In this document: one piece after another, positions 52,392 to 60,717 of the stretch
Layout: each line of letters begins with the position of its first letter
How positions within the stretch are numbered: the first letter of the stretch is position 1
DNA from: CAZDYI01 sp964509765
GTDB lineage: Bacteria; Pseudomonadota; Gammaproteobacteria; Tethybacterales; Tethybacteraceae
Direction: 5' to 3'
DNA length: 64,000 nucleotides
Assembly: GCA_964509765.1 (NCBI GenBank)
Contig: CAZDYI010000049.1
Span: forward strand, 12,249 to 76,248
Notes under the pieces: model-generated
Databases searched by the model: none
What the model was told of the DNA's origin: nothing
Seen by the model: only the letters and a program-made list of their open reading frames with translations
Position numbers and translations under genes: made by a program

Positions 52392-53729
52392 GTGAAAACA
52401 GAGGACGGGCTGCGCTCGGCGAGGCTGGCTGAAGGGGATCTGGCGGACAACTTCGCCGACATCCACCCGCCGCTCACCAAGGCCCAGGCATCGATCGAGG
52501 CCGAGCGGTGCTACTACTGCTTCGACGCGCCGTGCACGACGGCGTGCCCGACCGGCATCGACATCCCGTCGTTCATCAAGCGCATCTCGACCGGCGACCT
52601 GTCCTCGTCGGCGAAGAAGATCCTCGAGGAGAACATCTTCGGAGGCATGTGCGCTAGGGTCTGCCCGACCGAGACCCTGTGCGAGGAGGCCTGCGTCCGC
52701 AACCTCAACGAGAGCCAGCCGGTCAAGATCGGCTTGCTGCAGCGCCACGCAACCGACCACGCCATGGCGCTCGGCGAGCAGTACTTCAGCCGCGGCAAGG
52801 ACAGCGGCAAGCACGTCGCAGTCGTCGGCGCGGGCCCCGCGGGCCTGTCCTGCGCGCACAGGCTGTCGATGCTCGGCCACAGGTCGACCGTCTATGAGTC
52901 CAAGCCGAAGCCCGGCGGCCTGAACGAGTACGGCATCGCCGCGTACAAGACCGTCGACGGGTTTGCCGCAAGCGAGGTCGACTACATCCTGGAGATAGGC
53001 GGCATAGAGGTCGTCCACGGCAAGGGCCTGGGCGACGGGCTGGACTTGGCGAAGCTGCTGTCGGACCACGACGCGGTGTTCGTCGGCGTGGGCCTCGGCG
53101 GCGCGCGCGACCTGGGGATCGAAGGCTCGGACCTCGCGGGCGTCCGCCCCGCGGTCGACTTCATCGCCGAGGTCAGGCAGGCGGAAGCGCTCGGCAAGGT
53201 CGAGGTCGGGCGCAGGGTCGTAGTGATCGGCGGCGGAATGACCGCGGTCGACGCCGCGTCGCAGTCCCTGCGGCTCGGTGCAGAGGAGGCGCGCATCGTC
53301 TACCGCAGGGGGCCCGAGGGGCTGTCGGCGAGCGACAGGGAGATCTCGTTCGCGAAGGACACCGGCGCGCAGGTGCGCTACTGGTCGCAGCCGAGGAGGA
53401 TCGTCGGCAACGGCTTGGTTGAGTCGGTCGAGTTCGAGTACACCAAGGCGGACGGCGACAGCCTGGTCGGAACGGGCGAGACCTATTCCCTGCAGGCGGA
53501 CATGGTCCTGGTCGCGGCGGGACAGGCGCTGTCCGGCGATGCCCTTGGCGGCCTGGACACCTCAGGCGGAAAGGTCGCGGTCGACGCCCAGCGCAGGACC
53601 TCGCTCGAGGGAGTCTGGGCGGGCGGAGACTGCGTAGCCGGAAAAGACCTGACCGTCACCGCGGTCGAGGACGGCAAGGTCGCCGCGCACTCGATCGACG
53701 CGTTCCTGCGCGGCGGGAAGGGAGAATAG
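52392..53729 (+). CDS. preT: NAD-dependent dihydropyrimidine dehydrogenase subunit PreT
   Basis: Flavin and Fe-S subunit, 445 residues, that accepts NADH electrons for uracil/thymine reduction. The N-terminus has the Fe-S cysteines in CYYCFDAPCTTACP and GGMCARVCPTETLCEEAC; then an FAD-binding Rossmann motif (VAVVGAGPAGLSCAHRL) and a nucleotide-binding motif (VVVIGGGMTAVDAA). The C-terminus GVWAGGDCVAGKDLTVTAVEDG is standard for GltD-like proteins. GTG start with GGGGAG site. It heads the pyrimidine operon, 5 bp before preA. Confidence 0.92.
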   Translation: MKTEDGLRSARLAEGDLADNFADIHPPLTKAQASIEAERCYYCFDAPCTTACPTGIDIPSFIKRISTGDLSSSAKKILEENIFGGMCARVCPTETLCEEACVRNLNESQPVKIGLLQRHATDHAMALGEQYFSRGKDSGKHVAVVGAGPAGLSCAHRLSMLGHRSTVYESKPKPGGLNEYGIAAYKTVDGFAASEVDYILEIGGIEVVHGKGLGDGLDLAKLLSDHDAVFVGVGLGGARDLGIEGSDLAGVRPAVDFIAEVRQAEALGKVEVGRRVVVIGGGMTAVDAASQSLRLGAEEARIVYRRGPEGLSASDREISFAKDTGAQVRYWSQPRRIVGNGLVESVEFEYTKADGDSLVGTGETYSLQADMVLVAAGQALSGDALGGLDTSGGKVAVDAQRRTSLEGVWAGGDCVAGKDLTVTAVEDGKVAAHSIDAFLRGGKGE

Positions 53730-53734
53730 GGAAC

Positions 53735-55051
53735 ATGGCCGACCTCGGAACGAGCTTCGTCGGGATCAGGACGCCCAACCCGTTCTGGGTCGCATCCGGC
53801 CCGCCGGCCGACAAGGAGTACAACGTCAACCGAGCCTTCGAGGCCGGCTGGGGCGGCGTGATGTGGAAGACACTCGGCGAGGACCCGCCGATCGTCAACA
53901 TCAACGGCCCGCGCTACGGCGCGATCTACGGCGACGACCGCAAGGTCATCGGCTTCAACAACGTCGAGCTGATCACCGACCGCCCGCTGCAGGTCAACCT
54001 CGACGAGATCAGGCGCGTCAAGCGCGACTGGCCGGACCGCGGCCTGGTCGTCTCGCTGATGGTACCGTGCGAGCGGAAAAACTGGCAGGACATCATCGAC
54101 AAGGTTGTCGACACCGGCGCGGACGGCATCGAGCTCAACTTCGGCTGCCCGCACGGGATGTCCGAGCGCGGGATGGGGTCGGCGGTCGGGCAGGTCCCGG
54201 ACTACGTGAAGATGGTGACCGAGTGGTGCAAGGGCGCGTCCGACCTGCCGGTGGTGGTCAAGCTCACGCCGAACGTCGCGAGCATCTTCCCGCCCGCGCT
54301 CGCGGCGCACGAGGGCGGCGCGGACGCGGTCTCGCTGATAAACACGGTCAACTCGATCATGGGCGTCGACCTCGACAGGATGGTAGTCGACCCGCCGACC
54401 GACGGCATGGGCACCCACGGCGGCTACTGCGGGCCGGCGGTGCGCCCGATCGCCCTGAACATGGTCGCCGAGATCAAGCGCAACCCGAAGACCGCGAACC
54501 TGCCGGTCTCCGCGATCGGCGGGATCGGGACCTGGTCGGACGCGGCCCAGTTCATGGCGCTCGGCGCGGCCAACGTCCAGGTGTGCACCGCGGCGATGCT
54601 GTTCGGCTTCAAGATAGTCGACGACATGATCGCCGGCCTCGAGTCCTTCCTCGACCGAAAGGGATTCAAGTCGGTCGACGACCTCGTCGGGGCGGCGGTC
54701 GGCTCGGTCACAGACTGGGGCAGCCTCAACCTCAACTACGTCGCCAAGGCGCGGATCGACCAGGACCTGTGCATCAAGTGCGGCCGCTGCCACATCGCCT
54801 GCGAGGACACCTCGCACCAGGCGATCACCAGCAGCGCCAACGGCGAGCGGCACTTCGAGGTGATCGACGAGAAGTGCGTGGGCTGCAACCTGTGCACATG
54901 CGTGTGCCCGATCGAGGGCTGCATAACCATGGAGCACATCGAGACGGGAGTCGACGCCCGCACCGGACAGGAGATCACGGGCGAGAAGCTGGTGTGGGCG
55001 GACCACCCGAACAACCCCGACAGCGCATGCGGGGCTGCTCCGGGAAAGTAG
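53735..55051 (+). CDS. preA: NAD-dependent dihydropyrimidine dehydrogenase subunit PreA
   Basis: Catalytic FMN subunit, 438 residues: a dihydroorotate-dehydrogenase-like barrel followed by a ferredoxin domain. GIRTPNPFWVASGPPADKEYNVNRAFEAGWGGVMWKT opens the barrel; IELNFGCPHGMSERGMG contains the active-site Cys. The C-terminal ferredoxin has two Fe-S motifs, CIKCGRCHIAC and CVGCNLCTCVCP. With PreT it reduces uracil and thymine to 5,6-dihydro forms, the first step of reductive degradation. Confidence 0.93.
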   Translation: MADLGTSFVGIRTPNPFWVASGPPADKEYNVNRAFEAGWGGVMWKTLGEDPPIVNINGPRYGAIYGDDRKVIGFNNVELITDRPLQVNLDEIRRVKRDWPDRGLVVSLMVPCERKNWQDIIDKVVDTGADGIELNFGCPHGMSERGMGSAVGQVPDYVKMVTEWCKGASDLPVVVKLTPNVASIFPPALAAHEGGADAVSLINTVNSIMGVDLDRMVVDPPTDGMGTHGGYCGPAVRPIALNMVAEIKRNPKTANLPVSAIGGIGTWSDAAQFMALGAANVQVCTAAMLFGFKIVDDMIAGLESFLDRKGFKSVDDLVGAAVGSVTDWGSLNLNYVAKARIDQDLCIKCGRCHIACEDTSHQAITSSANGERHFEVIDEKCVGCNLCTCVCPIEGCITMEHIETGVDARTGQEITGEKLVWADHPNNPDSACGAAPGK

Positions 55052-55062
55052 GGAGAAAGGCG

Positions 55063-55926
55063 ATGGCAAAGGTCAAGGTGGGACTCATCCAAATGTCGCT
55101 CAAGGGCGACACCGAGATGGCTCCGGAGGAGATCAAGGAGAGGATGATCGCGGCGCACATGCCGCTCATCGAGGAGGCTGCGCAAAAGGGCGTGCAGGTC
55201 TTGTGCTTCCAGGAGATATTCACCCTGCCGTACTTCTGCCCGTCGCAGGACACCAAGTGGTACGGCGCGGTCGAGAGGGTTCCGGACGGGCCGACTACCA
55301 AGCTCATGCAGGAGCTCGCGAAGAAGCACTCGATGGTGGTCGTCGCGCCCGTGTACGAGGAGGACATGCCCGGCGTCTACTACAACACCGCGGCCGTGAT
55401 CGACGCCGACGGCAAGTACCTCGGCAAGTACCGCAAGACCCACATCCCGCAGGTCAGCGGATTCTGGGAGAAGTTCTTCTTCCGGCCCGGCAACCTCGGC
55501 TACCCGGTGTTCGAGACGCAGTACCTCAAGCTCGGCGCCTACATCTGCTACGACCGGCACTTCCCCGAGGGCTGGCGGGCGCTCGCGCTCAACGGCGCGG
55601 AGTACATCGTCAACCCCTCTGCCACGGTCGCAGGGCTGTCCGAGTACCTCTGGAAGCTCGAGCAGCCGGCGTCGGCCGCGGCGAACGGGGTGTTCATCGG
55701 CGCGATAAACCGGGTCGGCGAGGAGGCCCCCTGGTCGATCGGCGAGTTCTACGGAACGAGCTACGTCTGCGGGCCGCGCGGCGAGATCGAGGCCGAGCTC
55801 GACCGCGGCAGCGACGGGCTGCTGGTCCACGACATAGAGCTCGACGACCTGCGCGAGATCCGCGAGAAGTGGCAGTTCTTCCGCGACCGCAGGCCGGAGG
55901 CGTACGACGACCTGGTCAAGGGCTAG
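55063..55926 (+). CDS. Beta-ureidopropionase (N-carbamoyl-beta-alanine amidohydrolase), nitrilase family
   Basis: Carbon-nitrogen hydrolase of 287 residues, third step of reductive pyrimidine degradation, releasing beta-alanine (or beta-aminoisobutyrate), CO2 and ammonia. The nitrilase triad is visible: Glu in LCFQEIFTLPYFCP, Lys in KYRKTHIPQ, Cys in YICYDRHFPEGWRALALNGAEY. The strongest similarity is to beta-alanine synthase-type enzymes rather than plain amidases. The ATG at 55063 follows a GGGAGAAAGG site; the frame is open further upstream over preA without homology. Confidence 0.88.
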   Translation: MAKVKVGLIQMSLKGDTEMAPEEIKERMIAAHMPLIEEAAQKGVQVLCFQEIFTLPYFCPSQDTKWYGAVERVPDGPTTKLMQELAKKHSMVVVAPVYEEDMPGVYYNTAAVIDADGKYLGKYRKTHIPQVSGFWEKFFFRPGNLGYPVFETQYLKLGAYICYDRHFPEGWRALALNGAEYIVNPSATVAGLSEYLWKLEQPASAAANGVFIGAINRVGEEAPWSIGEFYGTSYVCGPRGEIEAELDRGSDGLLVHDIELDDLREIREKWQFFRDRRPEAYDDLVKG

Positions 55927-55953
55927 GGGAAAATCTCAAGGGAGGGAAAGGCG

Positions 55954-57390
55954 ATGTTGCTCATCAAGAACGGGACAGTGGTGACCTCGGAGGACACCGA
56001 GCGGGCCGACATACTCTGCGAGGGCGAGACCATCGCCGGGATCGCGCCGAGGATCAAGGCGCCCGCGGGCGCCGAGGTGATCGACGCCGCCGGCTGCTAC
56101 GTCATGCCCGGCGGGGTCGACCCGCACACCCACATGCAGCTGCCGTTCATGGGGACGGTCGCGGCGGACGACTACTACACCGGGACCCGCGCGGCGCTGT
56201 CGGGCGGGACGACGATGATCGTCGACTTCTGCATCCCGAACCCCAAGCAGCCGCCCTGGGAGGCCTACCAGCAGTGGCGGTCCTGGGCGGAGAAGTCGGT
56301 CTGCGACTACTCCTTCCACCTCGCGATAACCTGGTGGAGCGGGACCGTCAGGCGCGACATGCGCAGGATCGCAAGGGACGGGGTCACCACCTTCAAGCAC
56401 TTCATGGCCTACAAGGGCTCGATCATGGTCGACGACGAGATCATGCTCGCGAGCTTCATGGAGTGCGCCAAGCTCGGCGCGACCCCGCTGGTCCACGCCG
56501 AGAACGGCGAGGCGGTCTACTACCTGCAGAAGGACCTGCTGCGCCGCGGCATGACCGGCCCCGAGGCGCACGCCTGGTCGCGGCCGCCCGAGGTCGAGGG
56601 CGAGGCCGCCAACCGGGCGATACTGATCGCGGGGCTCGCGAACGTCCCGCTGTACATCGTGCACACCTCATGCGAGCAGGCCCACGAGGCGATCAGGCGC
56701 GCGAGGGCGTCCGGGCAGAGGGTCTACGGCGAGCCGCTGATCCAGCACCTTACCCTCGACGACTCCGAGTACATGCACAAGGACTGGAACCACTCGGCCA
56801 GGAGGGTGATGAGCCCGCCGTTTCGGCCGAAGGTCCACCAGGAGAGCCTCTGGAGCGGGCTCGTCGACGGCAGCCTCCAGGTCGTCGCGACGGACCACTG
56901 CGCGTTCAAGACGCGCCAGAAGCGCATGGGCGCGAAGGACTTCACGCAGATACCGAACGGAACGGGGGGCATAGAGGACCGCATGGCCGTGCTGTGGACC
57001 AAGGGCGTGTCGACCGGGCGGCTGACGATGAACGAGTTCGTCGCGGTCACCTCGACCAACAGCGCGAAGATCGTCAGCGCCTGGCCCCGCAAGGGCGAGA
57101 TTGCCGAGGGCAGCGACGCCGACATCGTGGTCTGGGACCCCGAGGCTACCAAGGTCATCCGCGCGGCGAAGCAGTTCTCGGCGCTCGACTACAACATCTT
57201 CGAGGGCTTCAAGGTCAAGGGCCTTCCGCGCGAGACGATCCTGCGCGGCAAGGTTGCCTACCGCAAGGGCAAGGTGCTCGCGAAGCGCGGGCAGGGCAAG
57301 TGGATCGCCCGCAAGCCGAGCACCCCGGCGCACCAGGTCATGGCCCAGCGCGCATCGCTGACCGCGCACGTCCCGGTCAAGCGGCGCTAG
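55954..57390 (+). CDS. hydA: Dihydropyrimidinase (D-hydantoinase)
   Basis: Zinc amidohydrolase of 478 residues that opens dihydrouracil and dihydrothymine rings. Metal ligands are in GGVDPHTHMQLPF; the carboxylated bridging lysine is in TTFKHFMAYKGS; further histidines are in PLVHAENGE and NVPLYIVHTSC; the catalytic Asp is in VVATDHCAF. Its place between beta-ureidopropionase and cytosine deaminase completes the pathway. GGAGGGAAAGG ribosome site. Confidence 0.92.
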   Translation: MLLIKNGTVVTSEDTERADILCEGETIAGIAPRIKAPAGAEVIDAAGCYVMPGGVDPHTHMQLPFMGTVAADDYYTGTRAALSGGTTMIVDFCIPNPKQPPWEAYQQWRSWAEKSVCDYSFHLAITWWSGTVRRDMRRIARDGVTTFKHFMAYKGSIMVDDEIMLASFMECAKLGATPLVHAENGEAVYYLQKDLLRRGMTGPEAHAWSRPPEVEGEAANRAILIAGLANVPLYIVHTSCEQAHEAIRRARASGQRVYGEPLIQHLTLDDSEYMHKDWNHSARRVMSPPFRPKVHQESLWSGLVDGSLQVVATDHCAFKTRQKRMGAKDFTQIPNGTGGIEDRMAVLWTKGVSTGRLTMNEFVAVTSTNSAKIVSAWPRKGEIAEGSDADIVVWDPEATKVIRAAKQFSALDYNIFEGFKVKGLPRETILRGKVAYRKGKVLAKRGQGKWIARKPSTPAHQVMAQRASLTAHVPVKRR

Positions 57391-57438
57391 CGCCCGGGCT
57401 GCGGCCCGCAAGGCAGCGGCGGACGCGGACGCGACAGG

Positions 57439-58728
57439 ATGGAACACGACCTTCTCGTGACCGGCGCCCGGCTGCCGGGCGGAGGGGAGCCAGTCGACGT
57501 CGCCTGCGCCGGCGGCAAGATCGAGGCGGTGGGGCCGAAGCTCGGGGTGAAGGCCAGGGAGACCATAGACGCCTCGGGGAACATGGTCTCGCCGCCTTTC
57601 GTCGACTGCCACTTCCACCTCGACTCGGCGCTGTCTGCCGGGGACGCGGAGCCCAACGAGAGCGGAACGCTGCTCGAGGGCATCAAGATCTGGGGCGGGC
57701 TCAAGCGCAGGCAAGGCCGCGAAGACATCGTCGCGCGGGCGCTCGAGCTGTGCAAGTGGTCGGTCGCCAACGGGGTCCTCGCGATCCGCAGCCACGTCGA
57801 CGTCAGCGACCCGGCCCTCAACACGGTCGAGGCGCTGCTCGAGGTGAAAGAGGCGATGGCGGAGCTGATCGACTTCCAGCTGGTTGCGTTTCCCCAGGAC
57901 GGCTACTACCGCAGCGCCGACGGCGCGAAGCTGCTCGAGCGCGCCCTGGACATGGGCGTCGACGTCGTCGGCGGGATACCCCACCACGAGCGCACGGCGG
58001 CCGACGGCGCGAGGTCGGTCGAGGCGCTGTGCAGGATCGCCGCCGACCGCGGCCTGCGCGTCGACATGCACTGCGACGAGAACGACGACCCGAACTCAAG
58101 GCACATCGAGACCCTCGCGAAGGAGGCCGCGCGGCACGGGCTGCAGGGACGGGTAACCGGGTCGCACCTGACATCGATGCACTCGTTCGACAACTACTAC
58201 GCATCGAAGCTGCTCGCCCTGATGGCCGAGTCGGAGGTGACCGCGGTCGCCAACCCGCTGATCAACATCACCCTGCAGGGCAGGCACGACACATACCCGA
58301 AGCGGCGCGGGATGGCGCGCGTGAGGGAGATGTGGGAGGAGGGCATCACCGTCGCCTTCGGGCACGACTGCGTTCTCGACCCGTGGTACCCGCTCGGCAC
58401 ACACGACATGCTCGACGCGGCGTTCATGGGGGTCCACGTCGGCCAGCTGACCGGGCCTGAGCAGCTCGAGCGCTCCTTTGCCGCGGTCACGACCGAGGCC
58501 GCGAAGGTCTTCGGCCTCGAGCGCCGCGGTCTGACGCCCGGCGACAGCGCCGACTTCGTCGTGCTGCAGGCCGCCAGCCCCGCCGAGGCCCTGCGGCTGC
58601 GGGCGAACCGCCTTTATGTCGTCAGGCGCGGAAAGGTGGTCGCGAGGTCCGGGCCGAGGTGCAGCGAGGTGACCGTCGGCGGCAAGACCGAACGGGTCGA
58701 CTTCACCCTTCCGGGCAAGCCGTCCTGA
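57439..58728 (+). CDS. codA: Cytosine deaminase
   Basis: Metal-dependent amidohydrolase, 429 residues, converting cytosine to uracil, which then enters PreTA. Diagnostic blocks are VDCHFHLDSALSAG, VDMHCDENDDP, GSHLTSMHSFDN, NPLINITLQGRHDTYPKRRG and VAFGHDCVLDPWYPLG with the metal-binding Asp. These match bacterial CodA. It ends the pyrimidine operon, 12 bp before the convergent cytochrome gene. A related isocytosine or creatinine deaminase activity cannot be excluded. Confidence 0.88.
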   Translation: MEHDLLVTGARLPGGGEPVDVACAGGKIEAVGPKLGVKARETIDASGNMVSPPFVDCHFHLDSALSAGDAEPNESGTLLEGIKIWGGLKRRQGREDIVARALELCKWSVANGVLAIRSHVDVSDPALNTVEALLEVKEAMAELIDFQLVAFPQDGYYRSADGAKLLERALDMGVDVVGGIPHHERTAADGARSVEALCRIAADRGLRVDMHCDENDDPNSRHIETLAKEAARHGLQGRVTGSHLTSMHSFDNYYASKLLALMAESEVTAVANPLINITLQGRHDTYPKRRGMARVREMWEEGITVAFGHDCVLDPWYPLGTHDMLDAAFMGVHVGQLTGPEQLERSFAAVTTEAAKVFGLERRGLTPGDSADFVVLQAASPAEALRLRANRLYVVRRGKVVARSGPRCSEVTVGGKTERVDFTLPGKPS

Positions 58729-58740
58729 GCGGAAGGGAGC

Positions 58741-59193
58741 CTACTTGCTGAAGTCCTGCAGGTAGAGGTTGTTCGGGTTGTCGGCGATCTTGATGTAGCC
58801 GAAGCCGGTCGCGACGTGACATGCGTTGCATGCGGAGATCACGTTCCCGTACGCGGTGAGGGCCGCGTCCCGGTCCTTGCCGTCAACCCCGTCCTCGAGC
58901 GTGTGGAACGCAGGCCCGAGCATCGCCCCGATCAACTGGCCCACCGGCTGCTCCTTGTAGCTCGGGATCCCCTCGACGGCCGCGATGATCTCCTCCATCT
59001 CGTGGAGGTAGAAGTCAGCCAGCTCGAAGTTCCCGGCCCGGATGGACAGCCCGGCCTTGTGCAGGAAGTACTGCGAGTTGATCATGTTGTCGACGAAGCC
59101 CTCGACTTCCTGCGCGTGCGACGCCGATATCGGCATCACTGCGGCGGCGGCCGCAACGGCCAGCCCTGCGAATGTTTTTCTCAAAGAAGCCAT
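58741..59193 (-). CDS. Periplasmic c-type cytochrome (class II-like)
   Basis: A 150-residue exported protein. The signal peptide is MASLRKTFAGLAVAAAAAVM with cleavage near SHAQE. A single haem-attachment motif, CNACH, lies near the C-terminus in VISACNACHVATGF, preceded by several helices (FLHKAGLSIRAGNFELADFYLHEMEEI), an arrangement like cytochrome c' and class II cytochromes. The role is unknown. It has its own promoter, divergent from tctC. Confidence 0.85.
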   Translation of the reverse strand: MASLRKTFAGLAVAAAAAVMPISASHAQEVEGFVDNMINSQYFLHKAGLSIRAGNFELADFYLHEMEEIIAAVEGIPSYKEQPVGQLIGAMLGPAFHTLEDGVDGKDRDAALTAYGNVISACNACHVATGFGYIKIADNPNNLYLQDFSK

Positions 59194-59234
59194 CCCAACC
59201 TCCCCGCCGTGGCGGACGCGATGACCTTGTCGTG

Positions 59235-59263
59235 ACTATAACACATTCCCGACCATGAGGTAA
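59235..59263 (-). promoter_or_regulatory. Promoter of the cytochrome gene
   Basis: Minus-strand TTACCT (59258-59263), 17-nt spacer, TATAGT (59235-59240), 41 bases before the ATG. The divergent tctC promoter must lie in the same 114 bp but is not clear. Confidence 0.55.
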
Positions 59264-59307
59264 ACTACATTCGACGGCAGGTGTGTCCTGCCCTACGGAG
59301 GAAGACA

Positions 59308-60267
59308 ATGAGAATTGGAAGACTGGCGGCAGTCGCCCTTGTCGGCGCCGCTGTGACGGGACCGGCCCTTGCGGCCGAGTGCATCGCCCCCGCCAACCCC
59401 GGCGGAGGCTGGGACTTCACCTGCCGGACGATCTCCAAGATCATGAACGACATCGGCGCGGTGAGCGAGACGATCCAGGTGACCAACCTGGCGGGCGCCG
59501 GCGGCGGGGTCGCCTACAACCTGGTCGCTAACGAGCGCAACACAGACGAGGAGCTCATCGTCGCCGCGTCGTCAGCAACGGCCACGAGGCTCGCGCAGGA
59601 CGCCTACGGCGGCGCGACCCCCGACCAGGTCCGGTTCCTCGGCGCGATCGGCGCGGACCCCGGCGTGATCGTCGTCGCGGCCGACTCGCCGCACCGCAGC
59701 CTCAACGACCTGCTGGACGCGGTCAAGGCCGACCCCGGCTCGGTCACCTTCGCAGGCGGCTCGGCGGCCGGCGGCTTCGACCACCTCAAGGTGCTCATGG
59801 CGCTGCGGCGCGTCGGCTTCAACGACGTGCGCAAGGTCAAGTACATCGGCCTCGACGGCGGAGCTGACGCGATCACCCAGACAATCGGCGGCTTCACCCA
59901 GGCGATGACGGGCGACATATCCGAGGTCGTCGGCTTCCTGCGCGCAGGCGACGTGCGGGTCCTCGCGGTGCTCACCGAGGAGCGCATACCCGGCGAGTTC
60001 TCGGGCATCCCGACCGCCAAGGAGCAGGGCATCGACGTGGTCGCGGTCAACTGGCGCGGGCTGTACGTCCCGAAGGACATCTCCGACGCCGCCTACCGCA
60101 AGTGGTCGGACGCCTTGGCCAAGGTCGCCGCGTCCAAGGAGTGGGAGAAGGCGATGATGGACAACGGACTCGCGCCGTTCACCATCGTCGGCGACGAGTT
60201 CCAGAGCTACCTCGACGGCGTAATCAGGGAAGTCCAGCAGCTCTCGAAAGAAATCGGCGTGATCTGA
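59308..60267 (+). CDS. tctC: Tripartite tricarboxylate transporter substrate-binding protein
   Basis: Periplasmic binding protein of 319 residues (Bug/TctC family). The signal peptide ends near GPALAAE; the mature N-terminus CIAPANPGGGWDFTCR is the family ligand-binding loop. VTNLAGAGGGVAYN, AGGSAAGGFDHLKVLM and a YIGLDGGADAITQ segment are typical of TctC. The ligand is a di- or tricarboxylate or related acid; nothing nearby identifies it. Strong GGAGGAAG ribosome site; followed directly by tctB. Confidence 0.9.
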   Translation: MRIGRLAAVALVGAAVTGPALAAECIAPANPGGGWDFTCRTISKIMNDIGAVSETIQVTNLAGAGGGVAYNLVANERNTDEELIVAASSATATRLAQDAYGGATPDQVRFLGAIGADPGVIVVAADSPHRSLNDLLDAVKADPGSVTFAGGSAAGGFDHLKVLMALRRVGFNDVRKVKYIGLDGGADAITQTIGGFTQAMTGDISEVVGFLRAGDVRVLAVLTEERIPGEFSGIPTAKEQGIDVVAVNWRGLYVPKDISDAAYRKWSDALAKVAASKEWEKAMMDNGLAPFTIVGDEFQSYLDGVIREVQQLSKEIGVI

Positions 60268-60708
60268 GTGAAGGGCGATCGGGCCTTCGGCCTGGTCACT
60301 CTCCTGGTGGCGCTCGGCTACCTTGCGAGCTCCACGCAGATTCCCGGCGGGTTCATCGATGACCCCCTAGGCCCCAAGTTCTTCCCGCTCGTCATCGGGT
60401 CGGTCGCGGCGCTGTGCGCGCTGGCGATGATCATCAGGCCGGACGACGACCCGGGATGGCCCGACCGGGCGACCTGGCTGAAGATCGCGTTCGCCCTGGC
60501 GGTCCTGCTGGGGTACGCCTTCACCCTGCGGCCGATGGGGTTCATCATCCCGACCGCGATCGGCTCGGCCCTGCTGAGCTACCTGATCCGCCCGAGCAGG
60601 GCCGCGGCGGTCGTGACCGGCATCTGCCTGTCGGTCGGGCTGTTCGTGCTGTTCCGCTACGCCCTCGGGCTCGGGCTGTACGCGTTCCCGCGCAGCTGGA
60701 CGGGCTGA
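60268..60708 (+). CDS. tctB: Tripartite tricarboxylate transporter small permease TctB
   Basis: A 146-residue membrane protein with four helices (LVTLLVALGYLASSTQIPGG, FFPLVIGSVAALCALAMI, LKIAFALAVLLGYAF, a C-terminal pair). The phrase DPLGPKFFPLVIG is characteristic of TctB. The GTG start directly follows the tctC stop, implying coupling. Confidence 0.88.
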   Translation: MKGDRAFGLVTLLVALGYLASSTQIPGGFIDDPLGPKFFPLVIGSVAALCALAMIIRPDDDPGWPDRATWLKIAFALAVLLGYAFTLRPMGFIIPTAIGSALLSYLIRPSRAAAVVTGICLSVGLFVLFRYALGLGLYAFPRSWTG

Positions 60709-60717
60709 CCCGGGCGC

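Noticed and set aside
55203..58460. A 1085-residue open frame across the pyrimidine genes
   Set aside because: It is an Arg/Gly/Pro-rich out-of-frame reading of beta-ureidopropionase, hydA and codA, which have clear catalytic motifs in their own frames.
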